In this document: positions 22,598 through 34,948 of the stretch, one piece after another
Numbering within the stretch: position 1 is the stretch's first letter
Layout of the letters: each line of letters opens with the position of its first letter
DNA from: Combretum micranthum
Taxonomy: Eukaryota > Streptophyta > Magnoliopsida > Myrtales > Combretaceae
Assembly (NCBI GenBank): GCA_024138025.1
Contig: JAMXBD010000112.1
Location: 1,488,001-1,552,000, forward strand
Reading direction: 5' to 3'
Length of the DNA: 64,000 bases
The notes under the pieces: model-generated
Databases searched by the model: none
What the model saw: only the letters and a program-made list of their open reading frames with translations
What the model was told of the DNA's origin: nothing
Made by a program: the position numbers and the translations under genes

Positions 22598-24483
22598 CAT
22601 CATACTTCCATAAACTCTTACACTTTAGCATTTCTCACAAATTTTCACTCAAATCCACTCTTTTTCTCTCCATTCTTGTGTGAAACAGCAACTCCCCCCC
22701 CTCCCCTCTCTAAAGCATCTGCATTTTTTTTTCAACTTATCTTCCTTTTTCCTTATTTTTCTCTACTAGCCAAAAATTATTTCCTTTGTTGCCATTTTTT
22801 TTTCAATTCAAACAACATTCCTTTCCTTTATCTTTTTAAACTAAACACACTTCCCGTACATCTACAATTAGTATATGTATTGTTTCATGCATCATCCATG
22901 GGGAAATTCTCTCCCTATAATGCAAAAAGCTAGGGATGATAAGGCCAAAAATGAAACCCATATCTCATCTACATTATGATCATATTAGAGTTATATTTTT
23001 GACGATATATATATTTATCAACTAATATAACTTTCTATATGTATAAAAATAGTTATGTACATATTTATATTTATTTGAGCATATAAGCTCACTAATCTAA
23101 CTTTTTTTTATGCTTTTATGTTTTTTGCAATTTATTTATTTCATGCAATTTATTAAGACTAATAATTCTAGTCTTAAACTTGTCATCATCAAGTTAAAGC
23201 AATTTTCTTTTCTTTTATAGGATTTGTCCATAATCTAAGTTCGGGGAGCATTGACACCAATCTAAAACTCCCATGATTTTCTTGTTTTATTTTCTCACTT
23301 TTCTTTATGGGACTAGTCCATCTCTTAGTTCGAGAAGCCTTGATGCAAGTTAAGACTTTCTAATACTTAACTTTACATATATGCTTATTTAATTTTCTAT
23401 ATCTCTTATATTCCATATAAGTTATTTTTCTTTTATTATAAAACATAGTTATAATTTTATATTCATGCATACGTATAATGTTGTTGTCTTGATAAAAGGA
23501 ATTCCTTTCTTTTACGAAAATTAAGACTAAACTCTTTATAAAAATATTTTTTGGCACTTAAGAAAAATTTCCATTAAAGGTTAGGATTATGATTCAACAA
23601 CATTTTTAAATAGAATCATCATAAATTTTTAGTACTATTATTATGCAAAGTTTCTTCAAGACTTAATTATGTGGTTCCATTATTTTCTTTTACTAAAATA
23701 AATTTATTATCAAATCTTAATGTTGATAATTCTTTGTTATGCAAATTTTTCTTAAAAATTTATTTATAAGACTTATACCAACATTCTAATAAACACTAAG
23801 AACAAGACAAATTTTTAAGTCAAATTAAAATTGACTCACTAGTTAAGAAACCACATAGAAAATAACATTGGTAAACAACCTAAAATAACAAGTTTTCAAG
23901 AATATAAAAACTTATTTTTATAAAGTCTAGAAAGTAGGAAAGATAATAGTTATGATAGAAAAAACACTCATTTAAAATAAACTAAAAATCTTAGTTTTCG
24001 TTCACTAACTTGAAAATGAAATTTGTAAACTCCATTCTCTGAACTTTTAAAGAAGATTGTCTTATGAAAAACCACAGTTGGACAACAACATTAGAATCAT
24101 GCATGTAATGTGAGTTTATATGTGTATAAAAAGGATTTTGCAACCATATAAATATCTATGTGCTTGCTATCGAATTTTTAGATGATGCAGAACTTAGAAA
24201 ATTTACAATTTAAGGGCCGAAATTTTCAGATCAATTATGTACCGACCTATTCTAGAACCTAAATGGTTTAGATGTTAAAAATAACCTTAGAAATAGATAG
24301 ATCTTTTCAAGTAGATAGAAAACGACATCTAATATTCGAAATTCCGAGTTAAAATGAGCAAGTTATGGTCATTTTAAATTGGAATTTCATATAATCCACA
24401 TTTTAAGGAGAATAATGAAATAGAGTAAGAAATTTAAGTAGAATCAATATGAAATATTGATTTTAGATATTTCTTTTGTTTAG

Positions 24484-24548
24484 ATAACAGAGAATTTGAC
24501 GTACATTTCCCTAAGGATCACTTCGACTAAGAATTACACTAAGGACGA
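24484..24548 (+). other. Predicted acidic micro-exon in split family-A LTR
   Basis: Acceptor TTTCTTTTGTTTAG ends at 24483. Frame NREFDVHFPKDHFD (24486-24527), stop TAA (24528-24530), GTGAGT at 24549. The exon starts AT rather than GT, and the tail is His-Phe-Asp instead of Tyr-Tyr-Asp, so this is the most diverged copy, yet length and phase are kept. Confidence 0.5.
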
Positions 24549-24565
24549 GTGAGTATGCAGACACA

Positions 24566-24735
24566 ACATATATATATATATATATATATCTCCACATGCT
24601 ACTATTTCTAATGCCACAAACACAATTTATTATATGTGATTAGCCAGCAAACAACATAACTTAGAACCATATGCATCTAGTTTCAAATCTAGAGTGACTC
24701 ATGACTCCTTAAAAACAAAGATATAAAAAATAGAT
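24566..24735 (-). repeat. AT microsatellite and inverted family-A LTR scraps
   Basis: An (AT)n run (about 24567-24589) is followed by minus-strand pieces of family-A sequence: TAATGCCAC (about 24610) and GTGACTCA (about 24694), which are reverse complements of the TGGCATTAG and GAGTCAC landmarks. This suggests a fold-back or inversion at the broken end of the preceding LTR. Confidence 0.45.
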
Positions 24736-25730
24736 AATATATACATATATTGGTGTTGGGAATTTCCCATATGCCCACAACCATACTGTCAAAACCTAAT
24801 CTACCAAAATCATATCCAGGTGCAACTCCACTCAGGAAAACGCCATAAAAGGATCATTAGGTTGGTAGTGTTAGTATCACATTCTGCGTGGTCTTTACTA
24901 ACCACATTCAATCACAAGCAGCAAAATAATTTAATAAGCCAAATAAAATTGGGTTAATTTGGAATTTTAAATCTACAACACATACAACAAGCAAATCTAA
25001 AACTATAAGCATATACAACAAATAAGGTAAGGTCGTACATGTATCAATTTCAAGGAACAGAACTCTAAATCACCAAAATCATGATCACATAAATAGAACA
25101 GATTTTAATATATAACTCTCATAGCATAAACCTAATATAAACTTCACCTAAAACCTTAATCTTAATAGAAATATAAATCCACACCCTCCTCCTTAATAAT
25201 AATTCTTTAACAGAATAGAAATCTCTCCAAACCTCCTCCAAATAATAACCCCCTTCAATATAATACAGACAAAATCAAAACAACATCACTTATTTAATAC
25301 TATAAAGATAACAAAAAGATTCATACATACCTAACTTTGAATTTTTATTTCCCTTTGATTGCCAAACACAAATCTTCCATAAGGAATAGGGTTTTTCTCC
25401 AATTTTCCTTTGAAACCAAAAGAACTCACTTAAAGAGAGATCTTATCCTTTTATTTTCTAAAGAATTGAGAAATACAACTTACTTAAACCTTGATCCTTG
25501 ACCTCTTTGAAGCAAAACGAAATCTCCAAATCTATTTATTGTTTCCTTCAAAATCCTTTCAACAAAATGAATGCTTTAAAAAGAGATCATTTCTTTAGTC
25601 TCTAAAGAATTGAAAATTCACTTACTTAGATCTTGATTTCTTGATTCCCTTTGATGCTAGGATCATAATCAGAGAGATTTTAGAGAGGTTTTTAGGTTTA
25701 GGTATGATTTTGGAGAAGGAGGAAGCCTAG

Positions 25731-25738
25731 TTTATATA
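25731..25738 (-). promoter_or_regulatory. TATA box of family-E LTR
   Basis: Minus-strand TATATAAA followed by CTAGGCTTCCTCC, directly downstream of a tandem repeat. The leader then reads into CTAAGTAAGT and TTTAAGTAAGT, which look like splice donors. Confidence 0.55.
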
Positions 25739-25757
25739 GAAGACAAGGAAAAACTGT

Positions 25758-25862
25758 TTATCTTTAATAATGTCTCTTCATCTTTGATTGAAGTCTCTTC
25801 ATTTTTAATAACGTCTCTTTATCTTTAATAATGACATCTCTTTATCTTTAATAACGTTTTTG
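25758..25862 (-). repeat. Enhancer-like tandem repeat upstream of family-E TATA box
   Basis: About five imperfect 20-23-bp units of the type TCTTTAATAA[T/C]GTCTCTTTA (plus strand), ending about 20 bp before the TATA box on the minus strand. Short tandem repeats at this position act as enhancers in some plant LTR promoters; that function here is inference. Confidence 0.7.
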
Positions 25863-25940
25863 CCAAAAGATAAAGCATTTAATTATACATTAGGGTGGAG
25901 CATAAAACCCTCTTATAATATATCAAATGACACTTTTACC

Positions 25941-27765
25941 CTTTTTTATAAATTATTTATCCATATATCTCTTCCATCAAAAGGTAATTTCGACACTCAT
26001 TTTATATTTATATAAAAGTGAAAATTATATATATATATATATATATATTAGTTACTCATTGAAAGAGTGTTTCATTTATTATCTGCTATCTGTGGATTTA
26101 ATTGCAAAATTATTATTCCGTTGCTCTACTGTAAAGCAAAATTCAGTCTTAACCTCTTACGTAAACAGGCAGCTACAGGTGTATGTATATGTGTGTGCGT
26201 GTGTTTTTTATAATATAATTGGGTTGAGTATAAGTATTGCAAATAACAAATAAACCCATTAGACCCTATTTTAAATGAAAAAGAAAAAAAATTCCTAAAG
26301 TTTCCCAGGCCTGTCAAAATTTTCCAAAGTGGTTTGGAAATTGACAAAGCTTTAGAAGTCCTACTGGGTTATTTTATGACTTAATAACAATCTAGGAAAA
26401 GTACTTAATAAAACGTCTTATATACTATTCTATATCACTAGTTAATTAACGTTTGCGACTCTCTCATATGATCAATAAACAATGACCGTAATATGTACGA
26501 AACTTTTAATGTAACATGTTGCAAACAATGTGTCTGGATTTTTTATTACTGATTTAGGAAAGTGTTTGATTTGATTTGATTACTATTTATAAATATTTAT
26601 AATCATTCGGTTCTACTTAACATATATTTGTTGGTCTTTTTCTATCGAGTCTCTAGCTTGCCTATTTAATAATTATATTTCCAACAGGAGGACTTTATTT
26701 CATTATCCTACTGCCTGCTTTAGAAGGCATAAAATACGGATGAGTGTATGCATCATCTTAAATAGTCTAATTTAAATCTAACATTTTTTTTTGTTCTTAT
26801 TAACTAACATATGTTATTTATTAACTCATTCTGTAAATAATCCATGATTACTACTTGTTTTTCTCATAAACTGAAAATGCCCCAACTTTCATATGAGGGT
26901 TGTATATTATTTGTTTAATTGGCAGCTAAACTCCTTTTGAACCATTCCAATTTATGGTATTGCATAGGCTTCCATATATCTAGCCGTCAAATTATTTTGT
27001 ATCTTTCACGTTACATTATGGTCCAGAATGTATTTGAACAAAAATGTATAAATAATTTTCAAGGACTGGCGATAATTAGACATAATTAATTAAATAAGAC
27101 CATAAAATGAATGATTGATGTAGAATACTATTTTATTAAGAGAATCAAACGAGGGACATACACACTCCAAGGAATAGAAATATAATATTACTATACTATA
27201 GGTCAGTGGATTTTTCTGTTTTACTAATAGTAGACTTATGTCTACTAATTTTGTTATTTGAGTTATGTATGTTTTGTTGTTTGAATAATTTTGAGTGATT
27301 GGTGGTGTTGCACATGTGATGGATGATTTGATAATTTCCTTTACAAAGGATTGACCTTATTAGATTTCACTTTTAAGTGTAATCTTATATACAGATCAAC
27401 GTGATGATAATGAAACTTTAATTTATCGATGAGTTAGATATTATAATTCTTGCTTATATGAAATTTGTGCCATCTTTTATTGTTAATGCATTCATGGCAT
27501 AGCACGAAGGAAGACCTATGGGTCATATTTGCAAAATTTTGATTGTGCTAGGTTGGATTTTTGACATATAGATTTGCATCGACAAATCAATTTCTAACTA
27601 TTATTATAGTCAACTAGGTAGGGTTGCATGGGCAAATAAATTTTTGGCTACCATTATAGTCAGCTAGGTTGACTCCCTGGCTACTCCTTATAGTCATATG
27701 TTCCTGGATTTCTCATCTAGATGTCCAGAATGTTAACTAACCAGATGAAAGCTAAGCTGGCTAGG
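25941..27765. other. Unassigned AT-rich sequence
   Basis: About 1.8 kb with no coding potential I trust. It holds an (AT)n microsatellite (26026-26050), a TATGTGTGTGCGTGTG tract near 26185, and, near 27570-27690, degenerate units of about 50 bp sharing ATTATAGTCAACTAGGT. The last 5 bp before 27771 (atgct) form the target duplication of the next LTR. Confidence 0.5.
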
Positions 27766-28912
27766 ATGCTTGTAAACCTTGGAAATTTTTTACATTAGTA
27801 CACGACTCTAAAGTAGAATGTTTGAACTAGTTAATAGACTTAGATCCTAATAAAAGCCTAAGAATAGATCAATGCACTGAATTTGGTTAGATGAGGAATC
27901 AGAAATTGAATAAAGAACTTCTTTAACCCTAGTTGATGCTAAAAACGAGATTTTGTATCTTGAATGGATAATTCAAGATATGATTAAAAGAAAATCTAAA
28001 TTTCAAACCCGCAACTTGTTATATAAATAGATTTAAATAGAAAAATATAAATATAGAGATTAAATGATTGCTTTTGGAACTCAACAATGACTTGAGACTA
28101 GTACAATGAGTAGTAATGAGCCTATATTTGGATTTAAACCCTAAATTCAAGATTCCTAGATAGTATTAAAAGCTATTAATAAGACTTCATGATAGGTATT
28201 AAAAACTAAAGACATATATATAGTTTAGCCTCTATATCAAGTGCAATATTAAGTAACTAATTAACTACGCTTATGGATAAGAAACGATAACCTAAAGATA
28301 AACTATTAGGATTATAAATACACGATGAAAACGTAAACTGATGAATAACTCAAGATCTAAACTCCAATTAAATAATTGAATCACACTATTGTTCTAACTC
28401 GGATTTTGTTAAGCTATTGGAGCCTAAACAAAAATTAACCTAATGAGTTTAGAAACCTTAATTGCAGGAGATAAAACTCTACAAATATTTACTCATGTAT
28501 ATATAAAACTTAAAATTGTATTGTTTGATAATTTAAGTATTTTGTATAACCCTATAACTATGTTTTTATACAAAAACTCTCAAATATTTACTAATTTGTA
28601 CCCGTATAACTTGTTAAATTATCCGAAAACTAAGTTAAATAAATAACTAATATATATATATATTTGGAGAAGTTTTCGGCTACAAATTGCTTGGAGAGCA
28701 TGGAGGAAGAAGAGATCCGAAATTGAGCAATAATGCACCTTAAGAAGTCAACAAAATCAACCTTATGACCAATCAAATATTGCCAAGTGAGCTTCTCATT
28801 AATGGCATGAAAACAACAGATCAAATGAAGCTAAATGAAGAGGAAATTCGGAGCAAATTCGTAGCAAATGGCAGCTGCAAGCTTCTTCTTCTTCTTCTCT
28901 CTCTATATATAC

Positions 28913-28920
28913 ACATTTGA
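28913..28920 (+). promoter_or_regulatory. TATA box of solo LTR 27771-39149
   Basis: TATATATA after CTTCTTCTTCTTCTCTCTC. About 180 bp downstream, TTCAAAGGTAAGTTGG (about 29087) looks like the donor of the first leader intron. The related LTR at 56400-57709 has TATATATC in the same place (57308). Confidence 0.55.
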
Positions 28921-30418
28921 AGCTCTTAATGAAGAAACCAACAAATCTTAAACACTCACGAAAGTTACAGACCAAAACTACTCTTAATTAGCAGCCAATA
29001 CAATCTAAAAACAGAAATTAAACAGCTCGAACCATCCAAGTACGAATCAAAAGGAAAACAATACGAAAAACCACTTGAAACGAGTTCAAAGGTAAGTTGG
29101 TGTAATTCGAATGATTTTCTTTTAAATCTAAGTATTAGAACTGACTTCTGATAATCATAGGAACGTAATAAACACAAATACAAGCTTCGAGTTTCATCGG
29201 ATTGGCTCAATTGAGGTAAAAATCCGAAACCCTAATTGTACTCCATTAAGATCGAAATCTAGGATTATATGTTTGTAGAAGTGTTAATAGTTGTTTTATG
29301 TCTATATATAAGATATACAAATACTTAGGAACGGTTTAAGAATGTTTTTAACGAGGAAAATTTAACAAATATGAATTGGATCATCGAAGAAGATGATGAA
29401 CAGTGCTAACATTGTCTATAAGTCGGCTGAAATAGCTAAGAAATTCCTAATTTTATTTTATGAATGAATTGTTGAATTATGCATGATAAATATATGTTGA
29501 TGGTTAATTTAAATTTTGATGAACTATGTGATATGTGAATGTGTAGAATTATTTAAATATGTTAGAATTAGTTATTTGTTATTTTATAAAATATCAATAT
29601 GTTTTAGGGTGAAATATACATGTTAGAAATAAATGGAATGTATGCATATGAAAGCCCCTAAGTAGCAGAAAATTTGAGTAAAAATAGAGCCAATAAAACC
29701 CCCTTTTTAATGCCTTAAAACAAAGCCATTTAATTAAGTAAAACAAGTTAAATTAATTAACCAAAGCTAAAGTCATTAAAGCCATTAATACTCCTTTTGC
29801 CACCTGCCCTTTTTAAAGCCAATAAGATAAACACAAAAGTCACCTAACACTTCAAAATTCGGCCAAAAATTGCCTCACCAAAAACACTCTCCATATTTGC
29901 CCTAAACTCATTCCTCTCTTCATCAAAAGAGCTCCCAAGGTGACCCCTAAGTTGAAGTTTGATTTTCTACAATTCTCACCATCAAAAGCTTGATCTAGAG
30001 TCCTTAAACCGAGCATAGAAGTCCAAGTGGTAAGTGTGTTCTCTATTTTTCATTTTCATGCTTGTATGTGTTCTTGATGATATTTTGTTTATGAATTCGT
30101 GATCCATGTTGTATGGATATTATATGAAGTGTAATAGGACTAGATTGGTTAGTTTTACTTGTTTGAAAGTGAGTTTGAAGTGTTGATGAGGGTTGAATGG
30201 TTGGATGATGGTATAGAGTGTGAATTTGGAGATTTTGGTTGTTGAATTGTTGGATGATGATTAGAATAGGGTTATAGATGTTTTGAGATGATGATTGATT
30301 GATAGAAGTGATAAATGAACTTATAATAAGCTTGGAAAGATTTGGAATGAGTTGAAGAAGTGTAAAAGCATGTTTTTGAAAAAGGGAAAAACAGGGGAAA
30401 AACTTTGGAAAATTTCCG

Positions 30419-30600
30419 CTGCTGTCAACGCCTGCAAATTTGCCGGTGTACTTTGCCGGTGTAGGATTTACGCCGCCGGCTTTGAAGTTTACGCTGCCGG
30501 TGTTGAAATGACTTTTCATGACCAGAATCGTGGTTCCTTAACGCTGGCAAATTTTGCATTCAACGCCGCCGGCGTTGGAACCGGCGTAGACCCTGCAGCT
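30419..30600 (+). repeat. GC-rich GCCGGC-type motif cluster in family-B LTR
   Basis: In an LTR that is otherwise strongly AT-rich, about 180 bp carry eight or so units such as TTGCCGGTGTA, ACGCCGCCGGCTT, ACGCTGCCGGTGTTG and ACGCCGCCGGCGTTG. Read in frame +, units encode repeated Ala-Ala-Gly-Val, but the frame is not conserved in the other copies, so I treat it as a DNA or RNA-level feature. Confidence 0.75.
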
Positions 30601-31872
30601 CAAACATGTTTTCGTATATCAGCCGTAACTTTTTCATCCGATCTCCGATTGAGATGATTCAAGTTGCGTTGGAAAGATAAGAAAGAGATCTACAACTTTC
30701 ATGTTTTAAATTTTTACAAATTCGAAACGTATCAGTGCTTAAATTTTACATCTTTCCAACTGATACATTTTCTAAATAAAGTTAAAAACTTGTTTTTGAT
30801 TGATTTATAGGTATTTGCTTTACCAAATGGATATATTTGATCTAAAATGAGATAGATATATGATAATTGATGTATTATGATGATTAAATGATATAATTTA
30901 ACATGATTTAAATATATTTATAGATTTAACAAATTAATGAATTTTCATGAGAGTTAAGCTAAAACTAGTTATGTTATATATATGATTTCCTTTACTTATT
31001 TTAAAAATCTTGTGATGATTTATTTGAATTTCTTTGGATGATAATGTATGAGATTGGTTGATATTGAGCTTGAACTAAGTGTAAAATTGTAATAATTCTG
31101 TTGAACAGTATTTGATTCTCGCTCGGCCATCCCTATTAACTCCCGAGCTAATACAGGTACGCAGTAACCTGCTTGTCTCTGTTAGGATAGGCATTTATAA
31201 AACTTAAATATATAATAAGAAAACTTAAAATGTGATTGTTGCTTGTGTTTTATGCCGTTAAAATCCAATTCCTACGCCAGGTCATGTATGAACCTAACGG
31301 CGACCCCTCATAGTTTGATGAGTTTGGGATGGAAGTTGGTATCCGGTTCGGGGAGCGGCACCTTGCTCGGTTTGAGCACGGTAGATCTAGGCGCTTAGGC
31401 CACTCCTGTCATTTGAGATGACTTTCATTAAGTGGTACGGCGGGTAGTCGACGGGGGGTATAGATCGGTGAAAATTTATTTAAACTTGGTAGGAAGTACC
31501 ATAGTTTAGTTCAAACGTTTATGAGAACGGGTGAACTATATTTTATGATATGGACTGAGTATAAATAGAGCTAAGTAACGGCTATTAACCCTGGAGGAAG
31601 CTACTTTTCTCTTTGACTTAACGATATCTAGGACGGTATGAGTACCCGAACTACTTATATCAACCCCCTGAGCGTCCGAGTGTTACTCAGGTCCCCTCGC
31701 GATCCCTGTTGTCCGGAGTTTGAATACTCCCGTGTTGATTGATTAATTAAAGATTAAAGAATAATTGAATGGATGTTGCATATTGCATTTAGACTAAGCT
31801 TGTGTGCTTCATCTCGCTTTTGTATTCGTTGCTGTGTACTGGGCCTCTGGCTCATTCTTTTAACAATTTCAG

Positions 31873-31952
31873 GTGATGACCTGGACGAGTCCTATGCGAG
31901 CATGGGTTATGGCTCCGATTTTGAGGACTTCTTGGAGGAATATGAGGACTAG
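31873..31952 (+). other. Predicted acidic terminal exon in family-B LTR (copy 1)
   Basis: Acceptor TTTTAACAATTTCAG ends at 31872. After GT comes a 25-codon frame (31875-31949) beginning DDLDESYASMGYGSDFEDFL and ending in an acidic tail, then TAG (31950-31952). The two other full family-B copies (47475 and the minus-strand 52404-52483) keep the same 25-codon length, the Met-Gly-Tyr core, the Asp-Phe-Glu-Asp-Phe-Leu block and a Glu-Asp-stop ending. No donor follows, so this would be the last exon. Confidence 0.6.
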
Positions 31953-32329
31953 AGTTTGACCAGGACTGGACGGAACCATTCTTTTTGTAATAGACTAGAT
32001 AGTTAGTTAGAATGGATGTTTGTAAAGCTTTGTTAAGCTTTATATTTTGTTATTTTGTTTAAGGCTTGTAAGAAGCCTGTGGATGTAATATATGTATGTA
32101 TATATCTAACTTGATCTGCCTTTGTTTGAAGTTATGTATATATATGTTAATATGTTTTGAAAAGCTACTAAGTAATTATTTCTCAAAATGATTTATTCCT
32201 TAAGATTAGGTGAACAATTCATCAAACAATCCTTTTAAGACAACCTTGCATATAATTCTGCAGATTATATGCGGTTGGGGAACTGCTATTGCTTATTTCA
32301 ACTAGGGGTAATAGCGGGTCCTTACATCG

Positions 32330-32600
32330 GCAGTGCAAACGTTCAACGTCAGCGGCTTACAAGGATAGGCCGGCGATGTAGAGACGGTTTACACTGAACA
32401 GAAGCTACGTAAAATTTATTTTCATGTAAAAATGAATGAAGGTCGGATATCTGGGATTCTACGCCAGCGGTGTAGATACCGGCGTACGTTGAAAGCCAAC
32501 AGCTTTCAAGCAGGTGCAATCGATATGAAATATTATGCAAAACAAATCAACACCGACACCTGGGTTTCAAAGCTGGCAGCTTTGAGTTGGCGTACACCTA
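32330..32600 (+). repeat. GC-rich motif cluster in solo LTR 27771-39149
   Basis: Units such as AGGCCGGCGATGTAGA, ACGCCAGCGGTGTAG and ACCGGCGTACGTTG sit directly at the insertion point of the family-B LTR (its TSD, tcggc, is part of the cluster). The host LTR belongs to a different family from B, so the motif cluster occurs independently in both. Confidence 0.65.
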
Positions 32601-33125
32601 TAATTCTTCTACGAAAGCTTGTTTTGAAATGAACAAAATATATATATATAATATATGTACAATAAGCTTTACTGATTATATATATACATATATGATAATA
32701 TAGAATTTATTAAATAGATAAGTAAATACAAATATTTAGAATATTTTGATTAATATTTGATAAATCTTAAATTCCTAGAAGTAAAGAAAAATATTAAGTG
32801 TTAATAAAAGTTATTAATAGTCAAATATTTGTTTTAAATAGATAAAATAGGTAAGAATGGAAATCGAAATAAGCTAAATTTTTGAGTAATGAGATTTCTA
32901 AAAATAACAAAATAATTACATGAGATAATATAGGAGAAACACGAAAACACTAAGTAATAATAAATAAATATGATTAACTATATTAAGTTCGATATAGAAT
33001 AACATAAAATAAGTATTAGTCACTACCAAAACTTGATAAATATCAAGTTTATGACATTAACCACGTACAGGAATTTAGTTATATAATCCATAATATATTG
33101 ATGAATACTTTATTCATCTTAATAG

Positions 33126-33186
33126 GTGATTTTAATACACTAGAAGATCTTCCAGTTGATTATTACGATTGAGTCAGTATGAGCAG
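33126..33186 (+). other. Predicted acidic micro-exon in solo LTR 27771-39149
   Basis: AG at 33124-33125, then GT, then DFNTLEDLPVDYYD (33128-33169), stop TGA (33170-33172). The donor here is GTAAGT at 33187-33192 instead of GTGAGT. Peptide length and the Leu-Pro-x-Asp-Tyr-Tyr-Asp tail match the element A 5' LTR, although the surrounding DNA is strongly diverged. Confidence 0.6.
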
Positions 33187-34402
33187 GTAAGTAATTCAGT
33201 CATATTGTACTGTTTGTGCTTGTAAGTAGTTGACTATATAATGCAAAGATAATTAAACGAATGTTTTGTTGAAAGTATGTGGTGATCTGGTTGTATGATT
33301 GTTAATCTATCCTTACAAAAGTGATAATGCAATGATTTGATGTTGTGAAGTAGTATGATGATGATTGTGTGTAATGTATGATCACCATGAAATTGAATAA
33401 GAACTATTGACTTAATGAAATAATTTGATCATGCATTGCACGAACTGCATTATTGCATATATAAAGAGGGATGACAGCCTGCTATGTATTAATATTTCAG
33501 TTCTCTGTTAATGCTTGGTTGTTCTAATGTGTTAGTTCTTCCAAGGTTTTCTTTGTTCCGTTGGTTCTACGAGAACTAAGTGGTAAAGAAGAACGCCGCC
33601 TGTAGTATCACTTTGAAATGATTAATACTTAGGGAGTTTCTAAGGTGCATACAGGAAATGGTCAGTTTAATTGATTATATTTAAAGAGATAACCCTAAAA
33701 CTAGAAATCGTTTTTTTTCCTGTAAACTTAGTCTCTCCTGGACAGGTGGGTCATGGAGTAATGGTTCTTCAACTGTCATGCCCCGAAGGGTACCCTAAAC
33801 GTGGCAGTCCGCCGTACACAATATTAAAGCCTAAGAATGACCACCTCAGTCACGCGAAGGCTTCCATACTATGTACAAGGCGTCTAACACATAGAGGAGA
33901 CACATCGGAATGATACGTTTTATGTTGATACAATTGAGTAACAATGTAAAAGAAATGCAATCCACTATACTCTAAATACAAAACGCTATACTTCAAAATA
34001 TAAATCATCAAGCTTCAATTACATTTATCCCAAGACTTCACTACATAAAACTATTACAAGGCCAATCGTAAAGCTTAGCCAAAAACTTCAAGCACTCTTA
34101 TATCTTACCGGAATCCCGAAGTCATTCTCGACTTCAACCATCTTGGTCCCCACTTAGCATTTCTTGGTATAACCTGCTCATTTAAACAACTATTGGGGTA
34201 TAAGCTACACTAGCTTAGTGAGTGTAATCTCCCACAAAAACATTTATGTCACAGCAATTCAATCAAGTTATTAATCAAGCAAGTGTATGCATCAAACACA
34301 TGAGTTCAACATACATATGACCATCCGGAAATCATATGTGGATGGAATTGCGCCCTCCATCCCGGGTTAGCAGATTAACGAATATTACGGTACTAACAAT
34401 AT

Positions 34403-34582
34403 CCCGTTTATGGTTCACGGCTAACCTACGATTATTCGATGTCGTTTATGGTTCACGACTAACCTACGATTATTCGATGTCGTTTATGGTTCACGACTAA
34501 CCTACGATTATTCGATGTCGTTTATGGTTCACGACTAACCTACGATTATTCGATGTCGTTTATGGTTTACGACTAACCTACA
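34403..34582 (-). repeat. 38-bp tandem repeat inside solo LTR
   Basis: Nearly perfect 38-bp units start at 34403, 34441, 34479, 34517 and 34555 (the last one partial), each containing CGTTTATGGTTCACGACTAA. It occupies the variable slot beside the GGAGGGCGCAATTCC block. Near identity between units points to recent expansion. Confidence 0.95.
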
Positions 34583-34878
34583 AATGCTAATGCTCCATCC
34601 CCTTGTGATATGCACATGTCAATTTAGCATTAGTCCAAGTAGTTAATTAAGCCAATTTACTTAGGCGATCAATCAATTTATCAGACAATCCATCATAGCT
34701 AATTATACAATCAAAGTTTATCACCCGGTTTCGATATTCTTAATTTGTGTTCTCACATCACCATCAATCATATAATTTCCCATTAATCCCCATCATTCAT
34801 ATTCCATTCAATTGACCTACATTCTAGTGCACTACTTTACAAGCACATACAATAAATGAATCGGGAAGAAAAACTCAC

Positions 34879-34948
34879 ACGGCCCTTGGATCACCAGTCT
34901 TCTAGTAATAATAATCCGGTGGTAGGGAATCGTCAAACTCGGGATAAC
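34879..34948 (-). other. Predicted acidic micro-exon (minus strand)
   Basis: Minus strand: acceptor TTCTTCCTTTTTAG, GT, frame YPEFDDSLPPDYYY (codons 34946 down to 34905), stop TAG (34904-34902), then GTGAGT 23 nt on. Consistent with the family-A pattern. Confidence 0.58.

Larger units (their letters stand above)
17591..24565 (+). mobile_element. Family-A LTR split by a nested solo LTR, right end lost
   Basis: Starts TGTAAACTCC at 17591, is interrupted at 18216, and resumes at 22557/22562 with its TATA box and leader. It runs through the hairpin block (24342-24384) and micro-exon (24484-24530) to the donor at 24549, where recognisable family-A order stops near 24565 at an AT microsatellite. 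About 2.6 kb of this LTR is present. The missing 3' third may have been lost in the rearrangement that left inverted fragments at 24590-24730. Confidence 0.75.
24736..25940 (-). mobile_element. Family-E LTR, promoter half (minus strand)
   Basis: Matches family E (16110-17404) in reverse around 24760-24900. It then extends upstream through a leader with duplicated splice-donor-containing blocks (about 25330-25680), a TATA box (25731-25738) and an upstream tandem repeat (25758-25862). Neither LTR terminus could be placed with confidence. Confidence 0.55.
29428..32326 (+). mobile_element. Solo LTR, family B, TSD tcggc
   Basis: Starts TGAAATAGC and ends GGGTCCTTACA, 2899 bp. Perfect target duplication tcggc at 29423-29427 and 32327-32331. 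It holds a GC-rich palindrome cluster (30419-30600), a conserved CCCGAGCTAATACAGGTA block near 31145, a conserved GTTGTCCGGAGTTTGAATACTCC block near 31709 and an acidic terminal exon (31873-31952). No PBS or coding interior. It is nested inside the LTR 27771-39149 and therefore younger than it. Confidence 0.95.

Noticed and set aside
30352..30657. 101-codon frame with repeated Ala-Ala-Gly-Val
   Set aside because: Same cause as above: GC motif units read in frame, with no conservation between copies and no start context.
34403..34582. Regular direct repeats that superficially recall a CRISPR array
   Set aside because: Units are contiguous 38-mers without unique spacers, inside a plant LTR with perfect TSDs. 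This is a minisatellite.
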